Below are positions 50,313-59,353 of a DNA stretch of 64,000 nucleotides, piece after piece (the stretch's first letter is position 1; every line of letters begins with the position of its first letter). Source of the stretch: JAHJDR01 sp964609965 (GTDB lineage Bacteria > UBA10199 > JADGCS01); contig CAZSTS010000007.1 of the NCBI GenBank assembly GCA_964609965.1, positions 1-64,000 of the forward strand, read 5' to 3'. The position numbers and the translations under genes are program-made. The notes beneath the pieces were generated by a model that was not told the origin of the DNA, made no database searches, and saw only the letters and a list, made by a program, of their open reading frames with translations.

Positions 50313-50995
50313 TGCTTAATAATCTTTCTTTTTGGTTTTTTTGGAAGAATAAACAAAGTATCATTTAAGGCTTTGTTAAAAGCAATTTTTTTGAAAATGA
50401 AATGTGTGATATTATTAGAGGCGTTAACAATGACAGCTTCATTTAGGGTGAGTTTTGCTTTGTCTATTCCCAGCGTTATTTTTAAAATAGGAGACCCACT
50501 ATTTTTTGGTGTAAGAATCATTTTTGTCAGCCTGTTGTTTTTTATTTTTAGCTTATTTTTGGACCCTTTTGACTTTAAAGTGACATCGAAAAGCTCTGTA
50601 AGGTCTTTTAGGCCGCTTAAAAAACTTAAGGCTTCTTTGCTGATTATTTTTTTTGGCTTGTTAAACTGTTTTGCTGTGAGTTCGTCTTCTTTATATATCC
50701 AGAGTTTTTTGCCATTTGAAGCATAAATTTTACTTGGTTTGGTCTTGTACTCAATTCTTATTTTATCTGGGCGTTTTACTGAGATCTGCCCTTTTTTCTT
50801 AATTTTATCTTTAAGGATTTCGACATAAGTGACTTGATCAAAATCTGCCTGCCACGAGGCTAGGTTTTTGTATTTATTTTCTAAAGATTTAGCGAGGTTT
50901 GTGTTTGCTTTGAGTGGGGTTGTAGGGACTAGGAAAATGATAATAAGGAAAATAAATAATATAACTTTTTCATTTTTCATTGATGTATTTTTCAT
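50309..50995 (-). CDS. lolA: Outer-membrane lipoprotein carrier LolA
   Basis: LolA ferries lipoproteins across the periplasm to the outer membrane. The 228 residues have a signal peptide and the LolA fold: LASWQADFDQVTYVEILKDK, KGQISVKRPDKIRIEYKTKP and SNGKKLWIYKEDE. Two in-frame ATGs five codons apart can serve as start, and neither has a clear ribosome binding site. It implies outer-membrane lipoproteins, several of which are encoded in this window. The C-terminus is unusually basic (KKPKRKIIKQ). Confidence 0.88.
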   Translation of the reverse strand: MKNTSMKNEKVILFIFLIIIFLVPTTPLKANTNLAKSLENKYKNLASWQADFDQVTYVEILKDKIKKKGQISVKRPDKIRIEYKTKPSKIYASNGKKLWIYKEDELTAKQFNKPKKIISKEALSFLSGLKDLTELFDVTLKSKGSKNKLKIKNNRLTKMILTPKNSGSPILKITLGIDKAKLTLNEAVIVNASNNITHFIFKKIAFNKALNDTLFILPKKPKRKIIKQ

Positions 50996-51003
50996 TTTTC
51001 AAT

Positions 51004-52086
51004 TTAGAGTTCCGTCTCCACAGGTTTTTTCAATTCGTTTTTTACCTTTTTTAAAGTCATGAGGAATGTGTCGTTTTCATCAGGGGTGCCTACAGTGACA
51101 CGTAAGCAGTCTTTGAGTGTTGTTCCGTTGTCGATATTGCGTACGAGAACGTTTTCTTCCATAAGTTTTTGCGCTATTGCTGAAGCGTTTTCTATTTTAA
51201 GCAAAAGAAAATTTGCTTCTGATGGAAAAACTCTTACCCCCTCTATGGTTTGCAGTTTTGAAAAAAGACGACCCCTTTCTTTGACAATATTTTGGGTGTA
51301 TTCTGTGACATACGTAGGATTCTTTAGGATTTCTTCAACAGTGATGCAGGTGATTCGGGACATTCGATAAGGGATAAGGAACTTTTCAATATTATGAGCA
51401 ATTTCATAATGGGTGATTGCATAACCAAATCGGACGCCAGCCAATGCCATGGCTTTAGAAAGACTTCGCAAAATAATGAGATTATCAAATTCGGACATCC
51501 ACTCCATAACAGTTTCTGCAGTAAAATAAAAATAAGCTTCGTCAATAACAACGGGGCAATTAGCTGTTTGAATAATGCGATAGAGGCTTTTTTTATCAAA
51601 AAGAGTGCCTGTAGGGGAATTGGGGTTGGCAATCATCACAAGTCCTGGTCTCTCTTTTTTTATTGTAGAAATTGTTTTTTCGGTAAGCAGTTCAAAGTCT
51701 TCGCTTAAGGGCACTTTAATGACCTTGTTTCCATGAAGGTTGGCTTGTAATTCATAAACCGAAAAACTGGGGTCGAGAAGAATAATTTTGCTGGTTGGGC
51801 TGATAATATTAACTAAAGCTTGAATGATGGTGTTTGATCCATTTGAAAGAACAACCTGATTCGGAAGGACGCCATGTTCTCTGGCAAGTGTTTCTTTAAT
51901 TTGTTTGTAATCATCGTCAACAGGGTAACGGTTCCAATCTGTTTTGATGAGTCTTTCGGTTATTTGAACTTTAAGTTCTAATGGCACGTCCCAAGGAGAT
52001 TCGTTTTGATTGAGTTTTACCCCAGGTTGATATTCTACGTGGTAGAGATCGTTAGAAAGGATTTCGTTTCGAAAATATTTTTTCAT
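51004..52086 (-). CDS. hisC: Histidinol-phosphate aminotransferase
   Basis: HisC transaminates imidazole acetol phosphate in histidine synthesis, with pyridoxal phosphate. The 360-residue fold-type I aminotransferase has LNQNESPWDVP, NGSNTIIQAL, ANPNSPTG, VIDEAYFYF, and the Schiff-base lysine in RSLSKAMALAGVRFGY. Other his genes are not adjacent, and close paralogues act on aromatic amino acids, so the specificity has some doubt. It follows rpe by eight bases. Confidence 0.9.
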   Translation of the reverse strand: MKKYFRNEILSNDLYHVEYQPGVKLNQNESPWDVPLELKVQITERLIKTDWNRYPVDDDYKQIKETLAREHGVLPNQVVLSNGSNTIIQALVNIISPTSKIILLDPSFSVYELQANLHGNKVIKVPLSEDFELLTEKTISTIKKERPGLVMIANPNSPTGTLFDKKSLYRIIQTANCPVVIDEAYFYFTAETVMEWMSEFDNLIILRSLSKAMALAGVRFGYAITHYEIAHNIEKFLIPYRMSRITCITVEEILKNPTYVTEYTQNIVKERGRLFSKLQTIEGVRVFPSEANFLLLKIENASAIAQKLMEENVLVRNIDNGTTLKDCLRVTVGTPDENDTFLMTLKKVKNELKKPVETEL

Positions 52087-52094
52087 TTTATTAA

Positions 52095-52787
52095 TTATAC
52101 TTTTTTCATGGCGCCAGTGCTTTCTTCGGCAATAGCTTTCTTAAAGCCGGCAATAGTTTGCGCGTAATCTTTTGTTTTGAAAACAGCTGAGCCGGCCACA
52201 AAAACATCGGTTCCTAGGTTTGAGAGTTCACTAATGTTATCAGCTTTTACGCCTCCATCAATTTCGATAAAGACGTTGGGAAATTGCTTGTCTATTAAAT
52301 TTCTGAGTGTCGCTATTTTGTCTTTGCAATAAGGGATAAATTCTTGCCCACCAAATCCTGGATTCACTGTCATAATGAGAACAAAATCAACAAGGTTCAA
52401 GAGAGGATAAATATTGCTAATGTGAGTGGCAGGGTTGAGAGCAATTCCTGCTTTGGCACCACGTTCACGGATGACATTGAGAGTTCTGTCTAGATGATAC
52501 CCATTTTCTACGTGTATAGAAACCCAGTCCGCGCCAGCGTCCATGAATTGGTTTACATATTGGTCTGCGTTTTCGATCATGAGATGAACATCAATCGGAA
52601 GCTTGGTGGCCTTTCTCACGGCGCTGACAATAAGGGGGCCAATTGTAATATTTGGGACAAAGTGACCGTCCATGACATCAACATGAATGACGTCAGCTCC
52701 AGCAGCCTCAACGGCTTGTACTTCTTCGGCCAAACGTCCAAAATCTGCTGATAAAATTGAAGGGGCTATTAGTTTATTGGTCATCAT
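52095..52787 (-). CDS. rpe: Ribulose-phosphate 3-epimerase
   Basis: Rpe interconverts ribulose 5-phosphate and xylulose 5-phosphate in the pentose phosphate pathway. The 230-residue TIM barrel carries IAPSILSADFGRLAEEV, HVDVMDGHFVPNITIGP with the metal-binding His and Asp, HLMIENAD, MTVNPGFGGQEFIP and EIDGGV. It lies downstream of fmt, separated by heptamer arrays, and directly before hisC. Confidence 0.97.
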   Translation of the reverse strand: MMTNKLIAPSILSADFGRLAEEVQAVEAAGADVIHVDVMDGHFVPNITIGPLIVSAVRKATKLPIDVHLMIENADQYVNQFMDAGADWVSIHVENGYHLDRTLNVIRERGAKAGIALNPATHISNIYPLLNLVDFVLIMTVNPGFGGQEFIPYCKDKIATLRNLIDKQFPNVFIEIDGGVKADNISELSNLGTDVFVAGSAVFKTKDYAQTIAGFKKAIAEESTGAMKKV

Positions 52788-52792
52788 TATTT

Positions 52793-52866
52793 GGTCTCAG
52801 GTCTCAGGTCTCAGGTCTCAGAATTCTTGTGTTTTTTTGCGACCTGCGACTTGCAACTTGTGACTT
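52793..52866. repeat. Two heptamer arrays between fmt and rpe
   Basis: Four exact copies of GGTCTCA (52793-52820) are followed by GCGACCT, GCGACTT, GCAACTT and GTGACTT (52839-52866), a second period-7 array in different register. TCTCAGG, the first type in shifted register, also occurs in the 62161-62216 array. Confidence 0.95.
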
Positions 52867-52870
52867 ATTT

Positions 52871-53827
52871 TTAGGTTCCTAATATTGTTTCATTAGCCTT
52901 TAACCTAAGCCCATTGGCAAGATCAAATGCTGACATTGCTTTTTTGCCTTGAAGCTGGACCTCATTAACAAGAAGATCACAGTCTTTTGTAGAAACAGTC
53001 CAGCCATCCTTTCCTATATGAATGAGTGTTCCAGGAGTAGCTTTGGATGGGCTGGAGAGAACTTTACTCTTATATATTTTAAGAACCTGATTGCTAAGTT
53101 TTGTTGTGGCTACAGGCCATGGGAGTAGGGCGCGTGTTTTGTTAAAGATTGTGTTTGCAGGCTGATTCCAGTCAATTTCCGAGTCTTCGCGTGAGATTTT
53201 TGGAGCATAGGTAGCTTGGTCGTGATTTTGCTCAATGGGTTCTGGTTTTTTTGATAGGATCATTTCTAAGACTTCGATCAAAGCTTTGCCACCAGATTTT
53301 GCAAGTTTGTCAGTGAGTGTGATGGCATTGTCTTCGTCGGTAATAGGGAGTTCTCGAGTAAGAAAAACTGGCCCAGCATCCATTTCTTTTACCATTCGCA
53401 TGATAGATATGCCTGTTGTTTTATCACCTGATAAGAGAGAATAATTAATTGGGGCTGCGCCTCTGTATTTTGGCAAGAGTGAAGCATGAACATTAAGGCT
53501 TTCATTTTTCGGTGCTTGTAGAATGCTTTCGGGCAAAATTTTCCCATAAGCAGCGACAAGGATAAAATCAGGGTTAAGTTCAGTGATTTGTTCTAAAACA
53601 GAGGCATGTTTTATTTTTTCGGGCTGAAATAGAGGGATATTCTTTTCTTTGGCAAAAAGGGCCACAGGAGGAGATGTGAGTTTTTGGCCTCTGCCTGCTG
53701 GTCTATCAGGTTGAGCAAAAACCCCTACGATATTTATTTTTTCACTATAAAGTGTTTCGAGAATAGTCTTAGCAAAATCAGGTGTGCCCATGAAGATGAT
53801 TCTCATATTTTTCAGGCTTTGACTCAT
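52871..53827 (-). CDS. fmt: Methionyl-tRNA formyltransferase
   Basis: Fmt formylates initiator Met-tRNA using 10-formyl-tetrahydrofolate. The 318 residues show IIFMGTPDFAKTIL, QPDRPAGRGQKLTSPPV, the catalytic-loop SLLPKYRGAAPINYSLLSG, and MVKEMDAGPVF. The C-terminal OB-like domain has NKTRALLPWPVATT. The usual partner def (peptide deformylase) is not adjacent. The upstream spacer carries one copy of the GA-tandem hairpin element. Confidence 0.97.
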   Translation of the reverse strand: MSQSLKNMRIIFMGTPDFAKTILETLYSEKINIVGVFAQPDRPAGRGQKLTSPPVALFAKEKNIPLFQPEKIKHASVLEQITELNPDFILVAAYGKILPESILQAPKNESLNVHASLLPKYRGAAPINYSLLSGDKTTGISIMRMVKEMDAGPVFLTRELPITDEDNAITLTDKLAKSGGKALIEVLEMILSKKPEPIEQNHDQATYAPKISREDSEIDWNQPANTIFNKTRALLPWPVATTKLSNQVLKIYKSKVLSSPSKATPGTLIHIGKDGWTVSTKDCDLLVNEVQLQGKKAMSAFDLANGLRLKANETILGT

Positions 53828-53880
53828 GAAGGGGGTGTATCTTGATTGGAAATATTTGTAAATCAGATATAATCAAAGTG

Positions 53881-53957
53881 CGTCCGACCAGCCTAAGGCT
53901 AAGAGGACGAGTAAGCGCGATAGAACATGAAAATATAAAGCGAATACGTGGAGCTTT
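53881..53957. repeat. GA-tandem hairpin element, copy 2 (diverged)
   Basis: CGTCC...GGACG arms enclose AGCC-TA-AGGCT, followed by GTAAGCGCGATAG, an AT-rich stretch, then GCGAA and GTGGAGC. TAAGCGCGATAG and the spaced GCGAA, TGGAGC blocks match 62380-62425. The hairpin itself has diverged from the GGC-GA type. Confidence 0.6.
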
Positions 53958-53960
53958 TAA

Positions 53961-54003
53961 CAAAAAAAAACCCGACGAATATGTAAAATGTCGGGGTTTT
54001 TTT
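53961..54003 (-). terminator. Terminator after the 100-residue protein gene
   Basis: CCCGAC (53971-53976) and GTCGGG (53990-53995) form the core stem, extended by A/T pairs, with T-runs on both strands. On the minus strand it ends the 54023-54325 gene. It could also terminate a plus-strand transcript of the repeat element next to it. Confidence 0.85.
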
Positions 54004-54022
54004 AAAGAGAGAGATAAAAAAA

Positions 54023-54325
54023 TTAACTAATGCTTTGTGCTTGGCTGTCATCAACAGCGTCTTCTGCTGCATAGTTTTCAGCATCACTGTAAATTATGGC
54101 ACTTCCATCATCTCTAAATAAGAGAACAGCGTATTCAGTTGTTGGTAATAAGAATGTGCCATGAAAGGTCTTCATATTTGGCGTGCAGAGATCAGCAGGG
54201 TAGTGGCCGCCACCACAGCTTAATGAATTTGATGTGTTTAGGTTTTGATGCAGCGTCGCATCAGCATCATTATTAGAATGAGTTACTGCCTCTGAACCGC
54301 ATAGTCTATCTCGCCATGATGTCAT
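54023..54325 (-). CDS. Small hypothetical protein
   Basis: A 100-residue protein with no family I recognise. It begins MTSWRDRLCGSEAVTHS and ends acidic (DAENYAAEDAVDDSQ). The middle has FHGTFLLPTTEYAVLLFRDDG, possibly a short beta-sheet, and three Cys. A GGAGGT sequence five bases from the ATG and a strong terminator 20 bases after the stop make it a real single-gene unit. It has no signal peptide or membrane helix. Confidence 0.65.
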   Translation of the reverse strand: MTSWRDRLCGSEAVTHSNNDADATLHQNLNTSNSLSCGGGHYPADLCTPNMKTFHGTFLLPTTEYAVLLFRDDGSAIIYSDAENYAAEDAVDDSQAQSIS

Positions 54326-54528
54326 TATCGACCTCCCCCACAGTTACTATAAGCAATTCGCGTGCCAAAATTGAATAAAAACAAGTTATTGAACACCTTG
54401 TTATTATTAAAGGTATTTTAGTGGTCTTTTTAGGGGGCTTGAACTAGGCAAAAAAGGACGTTGAATTACGAGTGATTTGTCAAGAAAGTGACTATTTTTG
54501 GTTGTTTTTAAGGCATGTGTTAACAATT

Positions 54529-54581
54529 GCAAACTCTTATTTAATAAGGGTTTGCGCTAATTTTGGCCTGGTTTTCCAGGC
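54529..54581 (+). promoter_or_regulatory. Tandem hairpins in the leader of the NYN gene
   Basis: GCAAACTCTTAT (54529-54540) pairs with ATAAGGGTTTGC (54544-54555), twelve pairs with one wobble. Eleven bases later GCCTGG-TTTT-CCAGGC (54566-54581) forms a second perfect hairpin. Both lie within 65 bases of the ATG at 54593, which lacks a clear Shine-Dalgarno sequence. A role in translation control is possible. Confidence 0.5.
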
Positions 54582-54592
54582 TCATTTCAGTC

Positions 54593-55123
54593 ATGCATAT
54601 ACTAATCGATGGGTATAATTTTATTAGGCAAGTCAGTGAGTTATCTCAGCATGAAATGCAGTCATTAGAGGCTGGTAGGGATGCTTTGATAAACCTATTA
54701 GCTCAGTATAAAAAAATTAAGCGACATAAAATCACAGTGATTTTTGACGGTGTTCTCAATTTGAGTGAGTTTTCTCCAGCCTATCAAGAAAAGGGAATTC
54801 ATATTCGTTTTTCGCCAGAAAACAAATCAGCTGATGACGTGATCTGTGAAATGGTAAAAAAAGAGAGAGACAGGGCCATTGTTGTGAGTTCAGATAATTC
54901 TATTTTAAATTTTGCGACGGAAAATGGCAGCGCCATCATCCTGTCACCAGACTTTTACGAAAAAGTTCAAATGACACGATTACTAGGAACCTTAGATGAC
55001 CGAGAAACATTTTCCAAAAAAGAAGGTTTTGTTCATAAGCGTTGGCAGACCAAAAAGAAAGGGCCTGCTAAAAGATTGCCAAAGAGAGAACGAAAAAATC
55101 AGGTAAAGAAGGGGAAATTGTGA
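54593..55123 (+). CDS. NYN-domain (YacP-like) RNA-binding/nuclease protein
   Basis: A protein of 176 residues from the ATG of MHILIDGYNFIRQ, the standard start of YacP/Rae1-type NYN domains; the longer frame uses a TTG and adds unconserved residues. The acidic sites are IDGYN near the start, VIFDGV in the middle, and VVSSDNSILNF. The family includes PIN-like ribonucleases that act on mRNA at the ribosome. The C-terminal 25 residues are very basic (KKKGPAKRLPKRERKN), suiting RNA binding. It ends in a terminator hairpin. Confidence 0.85.
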   Translation: MHILIDGYNFIRQVSELSQHEMQSLEAGRDALINLLAQYKKIKRHKITVIFDGVLNLSEFSPAYQEKGIHIRFSPENKSADDVICEMVKKERDRAIVVSSDNSILNFATENGSAIILSPDFYEKVQMTRLLGTLDDRETFSKKEGFVHKRWQTKKKGPAKRLPKRERKNQVKKGKL

Positions 55124-55129
55124 ATTGTT

Positions 55130-55163
55130 GTAGGGGCGGGTTTAAAACCCGCCCCTACTTTTT
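55130..55163 (+). terminator. Terminator of the NYN gene, built from a dispersed repeat
   Basis: GTAGGGGCGGGTTT pairs with AAACCCGCCCCTAC and is followed by five T. The core is shared with the hairpin cluster at 3078-3130 and is far more G/C-rich than its surroundings. Confidence 0.8.
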
Positions 55164-55174
55164 CATAAAGACAT

Positions 55175-56158
55175 CTAATTAAACCGGCGCACAAAAATCA
55201 CAGGACAAATCAGAAGAGCTAAGAGAATAAATCCCATCAAGAAATTAGGTCCTAGAGAATGTATTTGCAAAGAACATCCTGAAGAAGCGCTTGTCGCTGT
55301 TTCTGTTGCGTCGCCTTCTGAAGAACAGTTTTCATCTATGGATCCATCACAATTATTATCAATGGAATCATCACAGACTTCTTCGGCTGCAGTGTTCACC
55401 TCGGCATCGGTATCATCGCAGTCAGTTGCATCAGCAACATAACCAGTGGGTTGTTCGCAGATCACTTGGCTGACAGTTGAATCTCCATACGTATCACTGT
55501 CCGCATCTATGTACCATGTAGCGTCTTCTTCATCTGTGGTTCCATCACAATCGTCATCAACATCGTTATCACAGACCTCTTGTTCACCTGGATTCACATC
55601 TGCATCAGTGTCATCACAATCAGTCGCGTCAGTGACATAACCTGTGGGTTGTGCACAATCTGTAGCTGTTTCTGTTGAGTCTCCATACCCATCACTATCA
55701 GCATCTTCATAATAAGTGCTTGTTGTTAAACCTTCATCAGTGCTTCCATCACAGTCATCGTCTACATCATTACAGGTTTCTGTGGCACCTGGATTCACAT
55801 CTACATCAGTGTCATCACAGTCAGTGCTATTGGCAACATAACCTGTAGGTTGTTCGCAAGCGACTTGTGTTGTCCCAGCTGTGCCATACGTGTCTTCATC
55901 CACATCAGCGTAGTAGGTTGTGCCATCAGTAAGGTCAGCATCATCTTCATCAATATCACCATCACAATCATTGTCCACATCATCACAGATTTCATCAGCA
56001 TCTGGATTGATGTCAGGATCAGTGTCGTCGCAATCAGTGGGGAGGTGGACTCCATCGCCATCAGCGTCAATGGCATAGGCTGTATTGGTGATAAAAACGG
56101 CAACAAGGATGAGAAGAATAAAAAAGAATATTTTGATAAAGTTTTTGTAAGTTTTCAT
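55175..56158 (-). CDS. MopE-repeat surface protein with MYXO-CTERM-like tail
   Basis: A 327-residue exported protein. A signal peptide (cleavage near AYAID, about 29) is followed by four repeats of the MopE putative metal-binding type, each with DCDDTD...NP...E.C.D...DNDCDG and separated by YYADxDxDxYG segments. The Asp-rich blocks probably bind calcium. The C-terminus reads SSGCS (Cys295), then a hydrophobic helix and RRFN, the Cys-TM-Arg plan of MYXO-CTERM-type sorting tails. CAGGAGTC before the ATG is a good ribosome binding site. It is the third gene of the surface operon. Confidence 0.88.
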   Translation of the reverse strand: MKTYKNFIKIFFFILLILVAVFITNTAYAIDADGDGVHLPTDCDDTDPDINPDADEICDDVDNDCDGDIDEDDADLTDGTTYYADVDEDTYGTAGTTQVACEQPTGYVANSTDCDDTDVDVNPGATETCNDVDDDCDGSTDEGLTTSTYYEDADSDGYGDSTETATDCAQPTGYVTDATDCDDTDADVNPGEQEVCDNDVDDDCDGTTDEEDATWYIDADSDTYGDSTVSQVICEQPTGYVADATDCDDTDAEVNTAAEEVCDDSIDNNCDGSIDENCSSEGDATETATSASSGCSLQIHSLGPNFLMGFILLALLICPVIFVRRFN

Positions 56159-56206
56159 ATTAAGACTCCTGATTATTAATAAAAGTTATTATAATTTGTG
56201 TCGTGC

Positions 56207-59200
56207 TTAGTGGTTGTTTTCTAAAATAGAAACAGAGCCTTCATCGTTTGTGTCGTAATAGGGGGCTCCAACAACGACCTCATCCAGGCCATCACCATCA
56301 GAATCAAATAAGGTAGTGCTATTTCCTAAGCCGTCTTCTGCATTTATTCCAAAAACTCTGATCGCGCCTGTTTGGTCGGTAGAAAAAGTATTGTCGGACA
56401 AAGAGGGTATTTGAGAACCGTAGAGCATGACTAAAAGTCCTGCATTGCTTGCAGAGCCATTGTCCATGTTTGTTATCCCAAAGAAAAGGTCACCAAAGGC
56501 ATCATCATCAAGGTTGCCTGTAACTATGCCTGTTCCCATGTAGTCATCCGCTGTTGATCCAAAGAATGATTCATTAGCATCTGTTACGTTAAGCGTTCCT
56601 CCAGCTGAGATTGTTCCTGATTGAAAAAGAAAAACAGCGCCTTGGTTGTCAGAAGAATAACTAGAATTACCGAGAACAAGTTCTGGAAGAGCATCGCTAT
56701 CTGTATCAGGCAACCAGGCAACTTCATTGGCCAGATAATCTCCGGCTGAATTTCCACTGATTGTAACAAAAACCGTACTAGAAAGATCATAAGATCCTGC
56801 AGCAAGGGTTCCTGAATGAGAAACCACTGAAACTTGACCTGTGGCAGAATCAACACCATCTGAAGATACAGCTAAGTCATCATACCCATCAGCATCTATA
56901 TCACCATCCAAAGCCAGGGCGACTCCTGTTTCGTCAAAGGCATCTGTTCCCGAAAAAATATAATCTGCATCTGTGGCTGAAAGGCTGCCTGAGGGTAGGG
57001 GGCCTAAGAAAACCGATGCTGTTCCAAGGTAGCTGTTAGCAAAAGGAGCACCTATAGCAACATCATTGATGCCATCACCATCAAAGTCGCCGTTTCCTGC
57101 TAGGGAGTAACCAAAGTATGCAGATGTCGATGTTCCGGTGATGAGTGTTGCTGCATCTGCAAGGCTTGAATCACCTGAAGTTATGCTTGCCCCACTTACT
57201 ACATACACTTTACCAGTGCTGCTTGTTTGTGCATAGGAACTCGCGCCAAAATCGCCTGTTCCATCGCTGTCAATATCACCAAGCTCTGCTGTTACTGTTC
57301 CTGCTAAATCACCGCTGTCTTCGCCAAGATAGGCTGCAAAGGCATTTGATGCCACAGAACCAGAATAATCACTTCCACCTGAGTATAGGTAAACAGCACC
57401 AGAGTCGGTGTTCGTGGCATCTGTGTAAGGTGCTCCGAGAAGAAGCTCAGCAAAACCGTCTCCATCGAGATCACCTGGAGATGAAAAGGGATGTACACCT
57501 AATCCTAGGCGTTGGTCGGTTTCGTCTCCTTCAATAAAACTTCTACTCACTTCATCAGCAAGATACGAGCCTTCGTGGTCAATGCCGCAGTCATTATGTA
57601 TACCATCAATGTTAATTAAGTCAGGAGCTCCTGGAAATGTATCTGCGTCCGTGTCATCGCAGTCAGTGGCGTCGGACGGGTCGGACACGTAAGACGTGTA
57701 GGACGAAGTACAGGCTGTTTCAAATTCGGTAGCGTTACCAAAACCATCTCCGTCTGCGTCTTCATACCAAGTGGGAGCATCAGTCGCACTTTCATCAATG
57801 CTGCTATCACAATCATTATCTGTGCCATCGCAAACTTCTGTGCCACCAGGGAAAGATGTGGCGTCAGCGTCGTCGCAGTCGGACGAGTCGGACACATAAG
57901 ATGAGTCAGACGCGGAGCAGGCAACTTCATAAACAGCGGAATCACCATATCCATCGCTATCAGCGTCAGCGTACCATGTAGGAGCATCAGTTGCTTCTTC
58001 GTCTACTGTGCTATCGCAATCATTGTCTGCGCCATCGCAAACTTCTGTGCCACCAGGGAAAGATGAGGCGTCTGTGTCATCACAGTCAGTTGCATCGGAT
58101 ACGTAGGACGAGTCGGACGCGGAGCAGGCAACTTCATAAGTAGCAGAATCACCATATCCATCGCTATCAGCGTCCGCGTACCAAGTTGTGGCATCAGTTG
58201 CTTCTTCATCCACTGTGCTGTCGCAATCATTATCTGCGCCATCACAAACTTCTGTGCCACCAGGGAAAGATGTCGCATCAGCATCATCGCAGTCAGACGA
58301 GTTGGACACGTAGGACGGGTTGGCTGTACAAGATATGTCGGTTACTGCAGGATCACCGTGTCCATCACCATCACCATCATAATACCAAGTCAAAGCATCA
58401 ACAGCATCATCTTCATCCACTGTGCTGTCGCAATCATTGTCTATGCCATCACAGTATTCTAAGGCATCAGGATTTACAGAAGGATCTGTATCATCACATT
58501 CTTCACAGGCAGCAAACCCGTCTCCATCAATATCACTGTACCCTGTTGATCCATCACAGTTATAATCGTTAGGATCAGTACAATCGTTTTCTGGAGCACC
58601 AGGATAAAATCTTGTGCTTTCATCGTTGCAGTCAGATGAGTCGGAAACGTAGGACGAGTCGGATGGGGTACAAGCTATTTCATAAACAGCAACATTACCA
58701 AAACCGTCTCCATCTGCATCAGCGTACCATGGTGTGGCATCAACAGCATCTTCATCGATGGATTCATCACAGTCATTGTCAAAACCATCGCAAACCTCAT
58801 CAGCAGCAGGGTAGGTTGAAGCATCAGTATCATCGCAGTCGGAGGCGTCATCCACAAAAGATGTGCTTGGTTCGCATGCTATTTCTTCAATTTCAGGATC
58901 ACCATACCCATCCCCATCTCCATCATAGTACCAGGCTTCTGCATCAACGGCATCTTCTCCATCAACTGTGCCATCGCAATCATTGTCTGCGCCATCACAA
59001 ACCTCTTCTGCACCAGGGTGGATAGCAGCATCGCTGTCATCACAATCATCACCATTGTCTACGTATCGAGAATCTCCTAAACATACGCTCACAAGCCTTT
59101 CAGCGTCACCAGCTCCATCTGCATCAGCGTCGAAATAAAGGTCTTCCCTAAGTCCTTCATCAATTTCACCATTACAGTTATTGTCTAGGCTGTCACAAAT

Positions 59201-59347
59201 TTCACTTTGGTTTGGGTTGATATTTGGATTGGAATCATCACAATCAAAGCCTTCGCCTGTACCAGCAACAAAGCCATCGCCATCGCTATCTCTGTATTCA
59301 GAAACGCAACTTATTAGGAACATTATTGGTGCTAAATATCCGCTCAT
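56207..59347 (-). CDS. MopE-repeat/FG-GAP propeller lipoprotein
   Basis: A 1046-residue lipoprotein with lipobox LISC at Cys14. Residues about 20-600 hold nine MopE-type units (DCDDxDxxxxPGxxExCDGxDNDCD), several nearly identical at DNA level. Residues about 610-1040 contain seven FG-GAP-like blades (GDLDGDGFAELLLGAPY and variants), enough for one integrin-alpha-like beta-propeller with DxDxDG calcium sites. Such proteins act at the cell surface in adhesion or matrix binding; the ligand is unknown. It begins six bases after the beta-barrel gene and precedes the MopE protein, so the three are co-transcribed. Confidence 0.9.
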   Translation of the reverse strand: MSGYLAPIMFLISCVSEYRDSDGDGFVAGTGEGFDCDDSNPNINPNQSEICDSLDNNCNGEIDEGLREDLYFDADADGAGDAERLVSVCLGDSRYVDNGDDCDDSDAAIHPGAEEVCDGADNDCDGTVDGEDAVDAEAWYYDGDGDGYGDPEIEEIACEPSTSFVDDASDCDDTDASTYPAADEVCDGFDNDCDESIDEDAVDATPWYADADGDGFGNVAVYEIACTPSDSSYVSDSSDCNDESTRFYPGAPENDCTDPNDYNCDGSTGYSDIDGDGFAACEECDDTDPSVNPDALEYCDGIDNDCDSTVDEDDAVDALTWYYDGDGDGHGDPAVTDISCTANPSYVSNSSDCDDADATSFPGGTEVCDGADNDCDSTVDEEATDATTWYADADSDGYGDSATYEVACSASDSSYVSDATDCDDTDASSFPGGTEVCDGADNDCDSTVDEEATDAPTWYADADSDGYGDSAVYEVACSASDSSYVSDSSDCDDADATSFPGGTEVCDGTDNDCDSSIDESATDAPTWYEDADGDGFGNATEFETACTSSYTSYVSDPSDATDCDDTDADTFPGAPDLINIDGIHNDCGIDHEGSYLADEVSRSFIEGDETDQRLGLGVHPFSSPGDLDGDGFAELLLGAPYTDATNTDSGAVYLYSGGSDYSGSVASNAFAAYLGEDSGDLAGTVTAELGDIDSDGTGDFGASSYAQTSSTGKVYVVSGASITSGDSSLADAATLITGTSTSAYFGYSLAGNGDFDGDGINDVAIGAPFANSYLGTASVFLGPLPSGSLSATDADYIFSGTDAFDETGVALALDGDIDADGYDDLAVSSDGVDSATGQVSVVSHSGTLAAGSYDLSSTVFVTISGNSAGDYLANEVAWLPDTDSDALPELVLGNSSYSSDNQGAVFLFQSGTISAGGTLNVTDANESFFGSTADDYMGTGIVTGNLDDDAFGDLFFGITNMDNGSASNAGLLVMLYGSQIPSLSDNTFSTDQTGAIRVFGINAEDGLGNSTTLFDSDGDGLDEVVVGAPYYDTNDEGSVSILENNH

Positions 59348-59353
59348 AATACT

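Noticed and set aside
53778..54087. Short minus-strand frames of about 60 codons between fmt and the 100-residue gene
   Set aside because: They are made of the GA-tandem element and the terminator, so they are not coding.
58186..59025. Long plus-strand frames opposite the MopE lipoprotein gene
   Set aside because: They are mirror frames of the Asp-rich DCDD repeats; their His/Gln-rich composition is an artefact of that codon usage.
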